A DNA stretch of 64,000 bases, from assembly GCA_001312405.1 (NCBI GenBank), contig BBDR01000002.1, positions 248,001 to 312,000 of the forward strand. The letters are read 5' to 3'. Shown here in pieces: positions 1-10,359 of this stretch. Positions within the stretch are counted from its first letter, which is position 1; the number at the start of each line of letters is the position of its first letter. The stretch is from Clostridium sp. NkU-1 (GTDB taxonomy: Bacteria; Bacillota_A; Clostridia; Lachnospirales; Lachnospiraceae). The notes beneath the pieces were generated by a model. The model saw nothing but the letters and a program-made list of their open reading frames with translations. It did no database searches and had not been told where the DNA came from. The position numbers and the translations under genes were made by a program.

Positions 1-226
1 GCCTATCCGGTTAAAACCCGGTGATGTGGTGGTGCTTGCGACAAAGGGAATCTTTGAAACGGTATCCTGGGCGGAGATGGAAGATATCCTGTTAAAGGAC
101 CTTACTTTGAAGGAGAAAGCAGACGGCATTGTCATGGAGTCGGAAAAGAAAAATGGGATGGAGAAAGAAAACGGGAGCGTTCTGCTTCTGAGAGCGGAGG
201 TGACTTATGAGAAGAATGAATTCTGA
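1..226 (+). CDS. C-terminal end of a PP2C-like phosphatase (partial, cut by window edge)
   Basis: The frame is open from the left edge and ends at 226, so only about 74 residues are visible. The segment GDVVVLATKGIFETVSW resembles the late PP2C/SpoIIE-type core motif 'GD.. vLaTDGlwe', in which the usual Asp is here Lys (ATKG). That hints at a degenerate or non-catalytic phosphatase, but too little is seen to be sure. Its end overlaps the next gene, also PP2C-like, by 20 nt, so the two are probably co-transcribed and translationally coupled. The likely role is serine/threonine dephosphorylation controlling the downstream spike/effector locus, by analogy with PppA of type VI secretion; this is inference. 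Confidence 0.5.
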   Translation, partial: PIRLKPGDVVVLATKGIFETVSWAEMEDILLKDLTLKEKADGIVMESEKKNGMEKENGSVLLLRAEVTYEKNEF

Positions 227-1996
227 TTTTCGGACACAGTATATCTCAGAAGAAGGGCAGAAGCTCACGAACCGGGATTATTTTGGATTTGTAGAAATGG
301 ATGACTATGCCTGCTATGTGCTGGCGGACAGCCTGGATGGAGAACAGGAGACCAACAGCGCAAAATTTGTGGTGGAAAGCCTGATCCGAAGCTTTGTAGA
401 AGGACCTTCCATGAATCCAGGGAAACTGAAGCACAGTATGAATCAGGCTCACAGGGAGCTCTTAAAACACAGGGGTGGAATGCACTTAAAGGCCTCTGTC
501 ACCATGGTGGTCACGGATTATAGAAAGCTTCTCTGCTGCCATGTGGGAAACAGCAGGTTTTATCTGCTCCGGAACGGCAGGATCCTGGCCAGGACAAGGG
601 ACCAGTCCCTGACTGAGAATCTGCTGAAAGAAGAAAGGATCACCCTGGATCAGGCGGCGGCCCATGAGGAAAGAAATAATCTTTATTCCTTTTTGGGAGA
701 GCGGGGACAGCCGGAAATCCTTGTATCAAAAAAAGATCGGGCTGGAAGCCGGTGATATCTTCGCCCTTTTTACAAGAGGGGCTTGGGAGAACTTTGGCGA
801 GGAAGAGTTTCTGGAAGCTGCAAAAGAAGCCAAGGAGCCTAAGGAGATTCTGGATCAGGCCGAGGATGTGATCTTAGGGCAGCAGGAGACCGGGGAGGTA
901 GACAATTACAGCCTTGCGGTGACCTTTATTGAAAAGGTTTACCAGCCTCCGAAGAAGTTGTCCTTAAAAAAAATCTTAATGGCTGCCATACCCATTGTTT
1001 TGGGGGTGGGCGGGATCAGCCTTGGGCTTTATCTGCATCATAGAAGCATAAAAAAAACAAGGAATACAATTTGGAAAAACACTTAAACAGCGGCCAGGAA
1101 TATTTGAAATATGATAATTACCTGAAAGCTTCCGAGGATTATGGAGAGGCAAAGAAGCTGGCGGCTGGTTTAAAGAAAAAAAGGGAAGGGGAGGAGGCAG
1201 ACCAGTATAAAAAACTGGCGGAACAGATTCTTTTAGCGGATGAGGCAATGATGGGCGGAGAATATCAGAAGGCCCAAAACCTATACTTAAAGGCCAGGGA
1301 ACTGTCCATAAAAGCAGGAAATACGGGAAAAGGATATATTGATGCCGGGTTAAAGCAAACAAGAGATTATATTGATGTATTTGACCTGATTGAAATGGGA
1401 CAGCAAAAAGAGGGATACGGTGACATGGAAGGAGCCGTGAAAGCTTACGGCCAGGCGAGAGATAAGGCGGCAGCCTTTATTTTTCATCTGGAAAAGAGGA
1501 AGCATTGGCAAAGCAGGCGGCGGCCGAGGAAAAAATGGAAAAGGACAGTCAAAAGCAGGAAGCCGCAGAGGCGGCGGCCAAGGAAGAATCCCAGGCGGCT
1601 AAAAAGTCGGAAGAAGAATCGAAGCAGGCAGACGAAGAAAAGACGAAGAAAGAGGAAGAGGAAAAGCGGGAGCTGGAAAACCAGCAGAAGCTGAATGATC
1701 AGAAAAATGCCATTGATCTGGAAAATAAGGGAAATGAACTTCTGGCGGAGGAAAAGTATGAAAGCGCCATTACCTATTATCAGACGGCCAAAACGATCTA
1801 TATCCGTTTGGAGATGTACGAGCTGGCGGATGGGATCAACGATAAGATTGCGGCAGCAAAGGCCGGTATAAAGACAAGGGATCAGAAAACGTCCGAGTCA
1901 GGCAGCGGGACGGGAACCGGGAATGGAGATGCCGGAAAAAAACGGTCCGGGAGTGGGCCGTTAAGCTGCCGGAAACCATTTACGGGAAATACATGA
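207..1996 (+). CDS. PP2C-like phosphatase fused to a transmembrane segment and TPR-like region
   Basis: ATG at 207 follows an excellent GGAGGTGA site. The first ~250 residues look like PP2C: YACYVLADSLDG (like the metal-binding 'fvvaDGmGG' motif but with DSLDG), a central CCHVGNSRFYLLRNG segment (matching 'vaNvGDSRaYl' with Asp replaced by Asn) and a late GDIFALFTRGAWE motif. A transmembrane helix follows near 960-1040, then a Lys/Glu/Ala-rich, TPR-like helical region with a long low-complexity coiled segment (about 1500-1690). The substituted metal ligands suggest a degenerate phosphatase. The frame breaks near 731 (A run), 1054 (A8) and 1480, and the domains are continuous across them. A further A7 at about 1936 may mean the true stop is near 2004. 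It probably anchors phospho-dependent control of the adjoining system at the membrane. Confidence 0.6.
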
Positions 1997-2013
1997 CAAA
2001 GTGAGGAATACAA

Positions 2014-4476
2014 ATGAGCCGATATACCTATACCTTACACCCGGGAAAGACAGAACCGGAAAAAAATACTTATAAAAGAAGCAAATTGGAAACGATGACC
2101 ACCTTTCAGCTTAAGGAAATCTGCCGAAAGGAGAAGCTGGTCATGCCCTCCGGAGGCTGCATGGATCGGGAAGTACTCCTTCGGCTGATCCTGCGGTTTA
2201 GGGGGCAGAAGGATTATCGGCATATTGATGCAGAATGCAAAGGCGGGCTGGAACGTCTTCAGGAATTTTTTTGACCGGAATCTCATAGATATCCGTTCCA
2301 ACCAGCAGGTGAGAATTCCGGGAACCATGGTAATTTACCGTGGAACCGGATTAAATGAACTGGATCATTACAAGGTAGAATCGGACATGACCTTATATGA
2401 AGGAAACCTGTTGCTCATAGACGAGAATTTCCGGATTTATACCTGTTTTTACATAAAAGAGGTGGAAAATACCTTCTATCTGTTTCAGGGGAAAGATATG
2501 CAGGTCCTGCCTCTTGGGAAGCACCAGTATTTTATTTTATATTTTCCCAATGAACGAGATTCGGAATTCCTTTATGACTGTTATCAGGGAGATTATTCAT
2601 CCATTCCGGGCCATATGGATGGAATCCGGATCCCTCTTCTTGATATTGAGGTACGGGAAGTGGCGGAGACAGATCTTCCTTTGGTCATTGACTTTGGAAG
2701 CTCCAATACGACAATGGGGATCTGCCTCCCTGATGGAAGTGTGAAAATTGCCATGGATGGAAAACATTCTGTCATCCCCAGTGTCATAGGGGTGGAGGAA
2801 TGCCGGGAAGGCGGGCACGGATTCAAATTTGGAAACGAGGCCCTTGCATGGGTGGCCAGGGTACTTAGATGAAGATGTCCCCGTGTTTTTTTGATATTAA
2901 GCGATGGATCAGCGATGCAGAACGGATGGAAAGTGTCATTTTAAAAAGCGGGTTTAAATACCAGATTCCTCGCAGGGACATGCTGAAAGCATACTTGGAA
3001 TACTTAATCGACCTGGCGAAACAGCAGTTTAAATGCCAGTTTAAGAACATTCAGTTTCTGGCCCCTATCCGCCAAAAGGAGAAGTTCCGGGAATTGTTTG
3101 AGGAGCTGCTTCCGGAATTTCATGTAAATTGTGAGCTGGATGAAGGGATGGCTGTACTTTTTAACAGCATCTACGGGATGGTAGGTGAGAATCGCTATGA
3201 GAAAGGGCGATGGTATCATGCATTGATCATTGACTGCGGAGGGGGAACTACAGATTTGACCTCCGGGCGATTCCGTATTGATAACAGCCGGGTGTCTTAT
3301 ACCATTGATTTGGAGACCCGGTATGAAAATGGAGATACGAATTTTGGTGGGAATAATTTAACATTTCGCCTCCTGCAGATGTTGAAAATTAAGATTTCAC
3401 GGGCATTGGGATATTTGGAACAGGAGGATTCCTCTGATTCGTCTGATGTAAATTACGGGCAGAAGCTGGAAGAGGACTATCACAGGGCAGAGGGATTCCT
3501 TCCGACCCGGTTTAAGGATTATGAGGAGAAAAGCAGGGAGCAGTATTTTCATGTGAAGAACAACTATTATTATCTGTTTCAGCTTGCAGAAGAGGTGAAG
3601 AAGTCCTTTTTTGGGTCCAGGTTCCAGTATGAGCTTTGGATTGAAACCAGCAGGGAAAGGGAAAGCAGGGGAATGTTTTTGGATAAATGGAAGCTGTCAG
3701 TACTTGATGAGGGCTGCTTTACCCATATTGACCGGGAAATACGCTTTCCCCTGTATTTAAATGAGATTGAGACGATTTTAAGACCGGATATTTATCATCT
3801 GATGGAGCGTTTTCTGGATCAAAAATTTGAACAGGGAGAATTGCAGGAATATGAAATGATCAAGCTGACCGGACAGTCCTGCAGATCCAGCTTGTTTATG
3901 GAGGCTTTGAAGCAGTATGTTCCCGGTAAGCTGATCCAAAGTGCAAAAAAGGGACAGGATGAGTCGGAGCTTAAGATGTGCTGCTTAAAGGGGGCTCTTG
4001 CTTATTTTATGAACTGCAAACGAGGTTATATGAAGGTAAATCAGGATTACCAGGTGAGGACCCTTCCTTATGAAATTGTGGCACATACTCATGAAAATCA
4101 GGAAAAGATATTGATCCGCAGTCTGGATCCGGAGGAACATATCGGGTGCATTTCCCGCTTCATGATTGGAAAGCAGCTGGACCTTTACTTAAATGATGAC
4201 AAAGGAAAACGCCTGAAACCTTATTACTTTGAGTATGATACTGAAACATTTGAGCGGACGACACAGGAGGAGATTGACAAACAGTATGGAGGAAGCGTGA
4301 TTCAGGAGGAAACGGATACCATACTGGAAGGGGAAATGAAGTTCTTTGTATGGGTATCAAGAAAGCGCTGGGGATTTGTGGTGCTTCCGGTATTGCGGGA
4401 AAATGAAGTGCTTTATAAGGGGAAGGAAACCTTCTTTGATTTTGAGGATGACACATGGGAAGAGAACTTTTTTTGA
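2014..4476 (+). CDS. Actin/Hsp70-fold ATPase with SAP-like N-terminal segment
   Basis: This is one protein of about 820 residues broken near 2267 (T7; six T give continuous QEFFDRNL), 2850 and 2889 (T7). An N-terminal helix pair around TTFQLKEICRKEKL looks like a SAP or Rho-N-type motif. The ATPase signatures follow: phosphate-1 VIDFGSSNTTMGI (DnaK-like 'iDlGTTns'), phosphate-2 LIIDCGGGTTDLT (3223-3255) and a late IKLTGQSCRSSLF segment resembling the adenosine motif 'vvLvGGssr'. The nucleotide-binding fold is therefore well supported. The family usually acts as a chaperone, scaffold or filament; virulence factor SrfB and MreB-like proteins are other options. It sits between the phosphatases and structural genes, so it may energise assembly or handle effectors. 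No close named family was recognised. Confidence 0.65.
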
Positions 4477-4520
4477 CGGTAGAAAGTAAGGAATTTCTTA
4501 ATATAGCAGGAGGATTATCA

Positions 4521-5453
4521 ATGACAGAAGAACACAAGATCTTAGATGATTGGAGTACTGAATTATTCGTGGGGAATAATTACGAATATTACAAAAACAA
4601 ATGGCGTGACAAACCGGAACGCCAAAGCTTTTCAAGCTGGAACTGGCCTGCTTTCCTTTTTCCGGTTTACTGGCTGGCATACAGAAAAATGTATTTAGAG
4701 GCTTTTTTTGTATGTGGTGATCTCTCTTTTTTCAGTGATCATTCCGGGGAGCGGACTGATTATTCGTATACTTGTGGGAATATTTGCAAACTCTTATTAC
4801 CGCAAAAAAGGAATGAAAATCATTGTTCAAACCTCAGGAATGACAGCGGGAGAGGCAGAACAGTACATAAGCAGGCACGGCGGTACAAGCGTTTTAAGCA
4901 TTTTCATTACCATACTGATTTCTGTTTCTCTTGCCATTGCGGTTATAGTTGGAATTGCCTTTTATCCCACAGAAGAGAATGAAATTTTTTTCACAGACGG
5001 CGGAGTCTAAATCTTTTACAGCAAATGATTTAGTATTTAGTTTCCCTGATGATTGGAAATTATATGAAGAGGAAAATCCTTATGATTTGCAGTGCGTTTC
5101 ACGTTTTGAAGACTTATCAACAGGAGTTTTTGTTTATGAAAAAACAGATCTTTCGGAAAGCGCAAGTCCTGAAGATTTTTTAACTTATCATATTGATGAC
5201 ATACAATCTAAAAGAAAAAAATTTCAAATTTATTGAGGAAATAAAAGATGTAGAAATTGGAGATAAGAGGATAAAAACTGTTGTGTACTCCGGTGATTTG
5301 GACTCTGTGAAATATTATTATGTTTTCTCTTTAGTAGAATTTAAGGAGTTTGAGGAATTTGCAGTTACATTACAAGCTTGCTTTCCAAGTAATTTTGAGA
5401 AAAATAAATCGACGTTAGACGAAATCATAAGTTCGTGCGTACCGGTTCAATAA
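4521..5453 (+). CDS. DUF2628-type membrane protein with C-terminal extracytoplasmic domain
   Basis: The ATG at 4521 lies 7 nt after AGGAGG. The N-terminal motif WNWPAFLFPVYWLAYRKMY is characteristic of DUF2628 membrane proteins. Two further hydrophobic segments follow (around 4700-4780 and 4895-4965). A soluble domain of about 150 residues comes last, with a PsbP/DcrB-like flavour (VFSFPDDWKLYEEENPYD, then FEEFAVTLQACFPSNFE). The frame breaks near 4702 (T7; six T restore EAFLYVVISLFSVIIPGSG), 4986 (T7) and 5216 (A7). From about 5000 the base composition is more AT-rich than the neighbours, so the C-terminal domain may be a later acquisition. The role is unknown; position suggests a membrane accessory of the injection-like locus. 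Confidence 0.55.
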
Positions 5454-5488
5454 ATAAGCTATCCTCAAAATAAGGAGGTGAAGGAAAG

Positions 5489-6779
5489 ATGGATCAGATA
5501 GAAGAAATGAAAGCAATGATCAGGGATGAGATCCAGTCAATCAGCAATTTAGAGGAGCGGATCGTATTTAAAAGCTTAATGGAAGGCGTGTTTTTAGAAC
5601 TGTATGAAACAAACGTAAAGATGTACCGGATGTTAGAGGAGCGGGTGATGAATGACCTTGCGTATGACATCAACCGTTATCTTATCCGTACGGGACTTAT
5701 GGAACGAACCTATCTGGATAAGTCCCATCATTTAATGTCTCCCATATGTGAAGAAGATTTAGAAACGGCCTCTTATAAGATTTACGATGTGAGGGAGACG
5801 CTTAAGACTGAGGGGAAGTTTTGCCTGGCTACCGTGTTTTTGGAATGTGATGCTTTGACGGTTGAAGAGATATTAAAGAACCAGGAAGACTTCACAGGAA
5901 TTTTACGGGCAGGCAAAGAGTATCCGGTTAATATCCGCTTAGAACGGAGTGAACGCTATGGGAAAGAAATAGAGCATCTCTATCACCTGTTCATGAAAAA
6001 TGGAATCCCATGGAAAACCATCAATGCTCCCTATCTTTTTAAAATGGCGGACATTTGCATTACCGGTCTCCCGGAAGAGGCGGGGGATGGGGAGTCTGTG
6101 ACAAATTTCGGAGCCGATTTCGGGAAGTATAACCGGTTTGTCCATTACGACATGATCCCCATATGGAATGTACGCCATTTAAAGCTGGAAAGCGTAGGCT
6201 TTCCCATTGCCTGCAGTGATCATGAAAATTTTGAGCATGTGATATCCATCCGGGATTATGGAACAGAACACGCTTATCTGGTAGAAGAAAAGGCCGGTAT
6301 TAGAAGCGTCAGGCAGAGCGGAGATAAGCTTTTGGTCACCGGGCAGGTTGAAAATGCAAAAAAAGTGGGACATTTATATGATACGAAGCGGCGGGGATCA
6401 TAAAATAGACCGCTATACTTATCCTCTTATGGAAAACTTAAGAAAAGACGGGTTTGCAGAGCGTTTTCAGAGAAAAATGGGGCAGGCAGTAAAAACAAAA
6501 GGAGAACTGGAACGTTTTATCCGGGGGTTTGGCCTGGAGGATTTTATTGAATACCAGGATTGTGCCTTGAAGGAAAATGGAATGGAATTCTTAGAAACCT
6601 ACTCCATGAACTTTTTTATAGAGGATGAGATCCGGGACAGGGAAGGAAAAAAGCAGCTGATCCTCTATTTTAAGCCAAAAGGAAAGGAAACATGGCTTTT
6701 GCGGGATTTGGCAAGCTTTATCTCCTCTGAGGTTCAGGAATATTTTCCTGAGTACGAATGTGGAGGAAAGCTTGTATGA
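5489..6779 (+). CDS. Unrecognised structural protein of the spike locus (possible baseplate component)
   Basis: The start ATG has a near-perfect AAGGAGGTGA site. The reading frame shifts once near 6362 (A7 in a run ending AAAAAAAGTGGG); joined, the product is about 429 residues. It is cytosolic in composition, without signal peptide or membrane helices, and is Glu/Tyr-rich with a helical N-terminus (EERIVFKSLMEGVFLELYE). I do not recognise a named domain. Size, solubility and its place directly before another unrecognised protein and the spike genes make a TssF/TssK-like or phage-baseplate-like role plausible, but nothing in the sequence proves it. It overlaps the next gene by ATGA. Confidence 0.45.
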
Positions 6780-7474
6780 ATTATTTATGGGAAGTTATGT
6801 TGGCGTTAAAGAAGAGTGGGGTGCCGAAAAAAAAGCATTCGGTTTCAGATGCCCCGTGAATTCAGTGCCTATATGGAACTGTCTGGTTCTTATCTGAATC
6901 AAAAGGAGATAGAGGAGGGAGAGATTATTGAAATTAATCCCCACTATCGGTTTTACAACATATTTAAGGATTTCTTCCGGCCGGATCAAAAGGAATTTCC
7001 CAAGCTTAAAGAAAACCTGTTTCATTTGATCTTTCATCAGTTGATGCAAAATGATGCAGTTTCCGGAATGTCAAGGGAAGAGTATTATAAGAAGCTGCTT
7101 TACCAGGATCTGGAAGACCATGCTTTTGGAACTCAGGCGAGAGAGACCATGGCTCTCTTTTGCGGGAAGAGCAGGAAATTATTTTAAGCGGCCTGCTAAA
7201 GCAGTATGAAACCGGGAGCTCCCTGGATATGTTTAAGGACATGATGGAGGCGCTGATTCCAGGCAACATTGTATATCACAGCAACCAAAACTCCTATGAG
7301 ATCCTGATTTATATCGGACAGAAAAAAAAGAGAAAGAAATTGTAAAGAAAATGGATTTTTTTAATCAATATGTTTTTGGAGCTGCCTTATCATGTGGATA
7401 TTTATTATGAATACCATTTTGGAATTATCGAAATGGCAGAAACCATGGAAATAGATGAAATTATCTTGTGCTGA
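6776..7474 (+). CDS. Unrecognised protein of the spike locus (possible baseplate component)
   Basis: The ATG at 6776 overlaps the previous stop (ATGA) and follows GGAGG. The product of about 232 residues is recovered only by crossing four frameshifts (about 6830 in A8, 7155, 7327 in A8, 7372 in T7). Visible stretches are RFQMPREFSAYMELSGSYLN, a helical middle, and a C-terminus LELPYHVDIYYEYHFGIIEM followed by an acidic tail ending IIEIDEIILC-like. The closing LPYHVDIYYEYHF resembles the ends of phage or T6SS baseplate wedge proteins, where 'LPaHl' is common; that is a weak analogy. Tight coupling to its neighbours suggests the two proteins work as a complex. Confidence 0.4.
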
Positions 7475-7487
7475 TGGAGGAAGTGAA

Positions 7488-8217
7488 ATGTTTCAGTATG
7501 ATTATCCCCAATTTGAAAAAAAGCGTCTTTTAAGGGCCGAGATGCTGGATAAGCTTAGGGACTATCCTAAGGTTTTTCTGGATCTGCAGTTTCAGGGATT
7601 TGGTGATGGAATTATAAATGGATGTGACATTGTCTGGGATGACGGACAGCTGACCATTTCCCCCGGCATGATTTATTGGAAGGGAAAGCTTTATTTTATG
7701 GAACAGCCCTATATGATGGAGTGCAGTGCCCAGGATAAGATCCGGTATTTAAAGGTGCAGTTTCTGACCGAAATCAGGGAGGCAGGAAAGATCATGGGAA
7801 ATACCAGGATCTTTTTGGAGGATAAGAAGCCGGATCCGGCCTGTGAAATGGAGCTGTGCAGGTTCCGGCTTCAGGAAGGAGCAAGGCTTCGCAGCTGTTA
7901 TGAGAATTTCCAGGATTATTCCACAGAGTATGACACAGTGAACTTAATTCACCAGCCCTATGCGGCAGAAGGGGGAGTACTTTAAATCCCAGGATCATCA
8001 GGCAGTTTTCAAAGGAGATTATAAGAAGCAGACCTTTAGATCCCCTTGATGCAAGCTTTTCCATGACGGCCCTGGCCGTTCATGGAGTTGTGACGGTTGA
8101 CTGCATCCGGAATATCTGTTTGCCGGATTGGGAGAAGATTATGGAGACAGGGGAAATGGAGGGCTCTATAGGGGACTTATGGAGATTTTAAAAAAAATCA
8201 GAGGAATGGGGAAGTGA
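7488..8217 (+). CDS. Tail-fibre/baseplate-like protein
   Basis: ATG at 7488 is spaced correctly from GGAGG at 7476-7480. After correcting a shift near 7977 (G5) and another near 8192 (A8) the product is about 243 residues. The N-terminal pattern FGDGIINGCDIVWDDGQLTI, followed by SPGMIYWKGKLYFME, matches the 'G.i.G..v......l.i..G.....G.ly' layout seen in N-terminal modules of phage tail-fibre and baseplate proteins. The rest is soluble and acidic with no recognisable catalytic motif. A link between baseplate and fibre or spike is the best guess, from order in the locus. Confidence 0.4.
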
Positions 8218-8279
8218 GAAAAGGTGAAGTCAGCCGGGGGAAGAGAAGTGTTATGTTGTTGTAGACGGGAGGGAAATAA

Positions 8280-8931
8280 ATGAATCTGGATGAAAAGATT
8301 GCACTGTTGGAGCGTGCCAGAAGACAGAAGGTAAGAGAAGAAAAGGAACAGGCAGAACAACGGAAGGAAGAGGCAAAAACATTGACCTTAAGCGATGCTC
8401 TTGATGGAATCAAGGCAGGGAAAATGAGGCTTGTGAATGGAGATTTATTTGAGTTTGAAACGCGAAAATATTCGGACCAAAATATGCCTCTTGTCTTATT
8501 TAAAAAACTTTTATCAGGCAACCCAGGAAGACGACGAGGGCGTTATCCATTTAAATCGTGCCCATGAAGTCAGCCAAATCATATCCTGGCCTAAGGAACG
8601 AGTAAAATCTATGACTTTGAATCAATGGGCCAACATGCTTGTCAATGGTATGGCAGCCAATGGGATGCATGTAAAAATCGGGAAGAAAGAACAGCTTGAT
8701 CACGTGGAATATATCTGTTTTGACGTACCAACAGGAAATGGCTGGCTTTATAACATTGTGTTCCGGGTCAGAGAAGGGCAGCTTACGGGAAATTATAATT
8801 GCATGAAGGCGGAAAAGGATACTTATGGAATCTTTCTGGAAGCAATGGTTATAACGTTTAATAACTGGCTGGCTGATAGGGAAAGGGGAGATTTAAGTGG
8901 AGAGTATAACAAGAAGCAATCATCAGAATGA
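8280..8931 (+). CDS. Small cytosolic protein upstream of the first VgrG-like spike (chaperone candidate)
   Basis: ATG at 8280 lies behind GGGAGG. Residues 1-40 form a charged helix (ARRQKVREEKEQAEQRKEE). A shift near 8507 in an A-run joins it to a compact alpha/beta domain containing ISWPKERVKSMTLNQWANML and FRVREGQLTGNYNCM. The second half has the size and late 'gq..g.y.c......f....i' layout of small DcrB/EagR-like folds that chaperone T6SS effectors; this is only a resemblance. Its last 35 nt overlap the GTG start of the spike gene, so the two are translationally coupled, which fits a dedicated loader or adaptor. Confidence 0.4.
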
Positions 8932-10348
8932 TAAGAGTGCCATTACTTACAAGGATATGTTTCTGGGGTCAGTTGGAGTGGTTTATTTTCGCAGGATCAA
9001 GATTACGGAAAAGGCCGGAGAACATGCTTCCCTGTACGTAGAAGCCGTCTTAGACAGTGATACGAACGAAAATGATTTTCATGAAATTAAGGATACGGTT
9101 TCCCTGATGTACCGGAAAGAAGGGAAAGAACATGTGCTTTTTTATGGCGTGGTGGATAAGGTTTTCATGAATAAGGATGGTGGTGAATGGCTGATCAGGC
9201 TGGAAGCCAGGGATGGAACCTGCCAGATGGATGTGGAACGAAGAAAGCGGATCTTTCAAAACCCTCAGATGAGTGTCCGCCAGCTAATCTCCAAGGTCAT
9301 GGATAGCTATTCCGGGTCTGACCACATGGTCCATCTGCCGGATGAACCGGTCGGACAGCTTCTGGTTCAGTATGAGGAAACAGATTGGGAATTTTTAAGA
9401 CGTTTTTTTATCAAAATACAAGGAAAACCTTTATCCGGATCCGGCCTTTCCTGATATCCGGTTTGAGGCAGGGCTGTCCCCAAAACCTGAGAATCAGAAC
9501 TGGGACAAGCTTCCATATAAGCTTTCTCAGGATTTTATTCGGCTTGAATCCATGAAAGAAAATGGAATTCATGAGCTCACAAGATCTCAAAACACGGTGT
9601 ATCAGATAGAATCCTATGACATTGTTTCCATTGGAAGCCAGATTACATATAAAGGTACTCCCTGGTATATTGAATCAGCGGAGCGAAGGCTGAGGGACGG
9701 CCTGCTAAAAAATCGCTACTGCCTCAGGCAGAAGGAGAGTCTTAAGGTGCTGCCCTACTATAATGGGAATATTACCGGGATATCCATTGAGGGTAATATT
9801 GCTTCTGTAAAGAGAAGCCAGGTGCAGGTGAACATGGAGATAGAGGCAGGGGATGGAGAAAAATACTGGTTTCCATTTTCCACTGTGGCAGCCTCTTCGG
9901 ATGGAAGCGGCTGGTATTGTATGCCGGAAAACGGGGAAAGTGTCAGGGTTTATTTCCCAATAGACGATGAAAAGGAAGCCTATGTGGTTACCAATGTAAA
10001 AGGCCATAAGCCTCAGGCAGGAAATTCCTCGGACTCCATGGGAAATCCAAACCATAGAAATATTCAGACAGCCCAGGGGAACCAGGTCCAGATGACGGGG
10101 GAAGGCGTTCTTATTAAAGCAGGGAATGGCCAGGGCAGCATCTTCTTGAAAAAAAGCGGAGAAGTGGTTTTGGACGCACAGAAAGATATCACCATATCAG
10201 CTGCAGAAAATTTAAACATTACGGCTAAAAAAAAGATCTGACAGTTAAGTCACAGACTTCCATCCAGGTTTCCTGTGGGTCAGGTGCTGATATTGAGGTG
10301 AAAAAGGGAACAGTGGGACTTCATGGAAGCGAGATTCATGAGAATTAG
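8897..10348 (+). CDS. VgrG / phage late-control gpD-type spike protein 1
   Basis: GTG at 8897 (AAGGGGAG upstream) starts a spike protein of about 480 residues. The gp27-like head shows VQYEETDWEFLRR, the hallmark 'qy.EtDweFl.Rl' motif of the gpD/VgrG family. The gp5-like OB domain shows YWFPFSTVAASSDGSGWYCM followed by PENGESVRVYFP. A repetitive beta-helix tail (DAQKDITISAAENLNITAKK) follows and ends at the TAG at 10346-10348. The frame breaks near 9408 (T7) and 10231 (A8). Such trimers form the membrane-piercing spike under a tail tube and carry effectors or PAAR-type tips. It is the first of three related copies here. Confidence 0.8.
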
Positions 10349-10359
10349 GAGGCGGTTTT

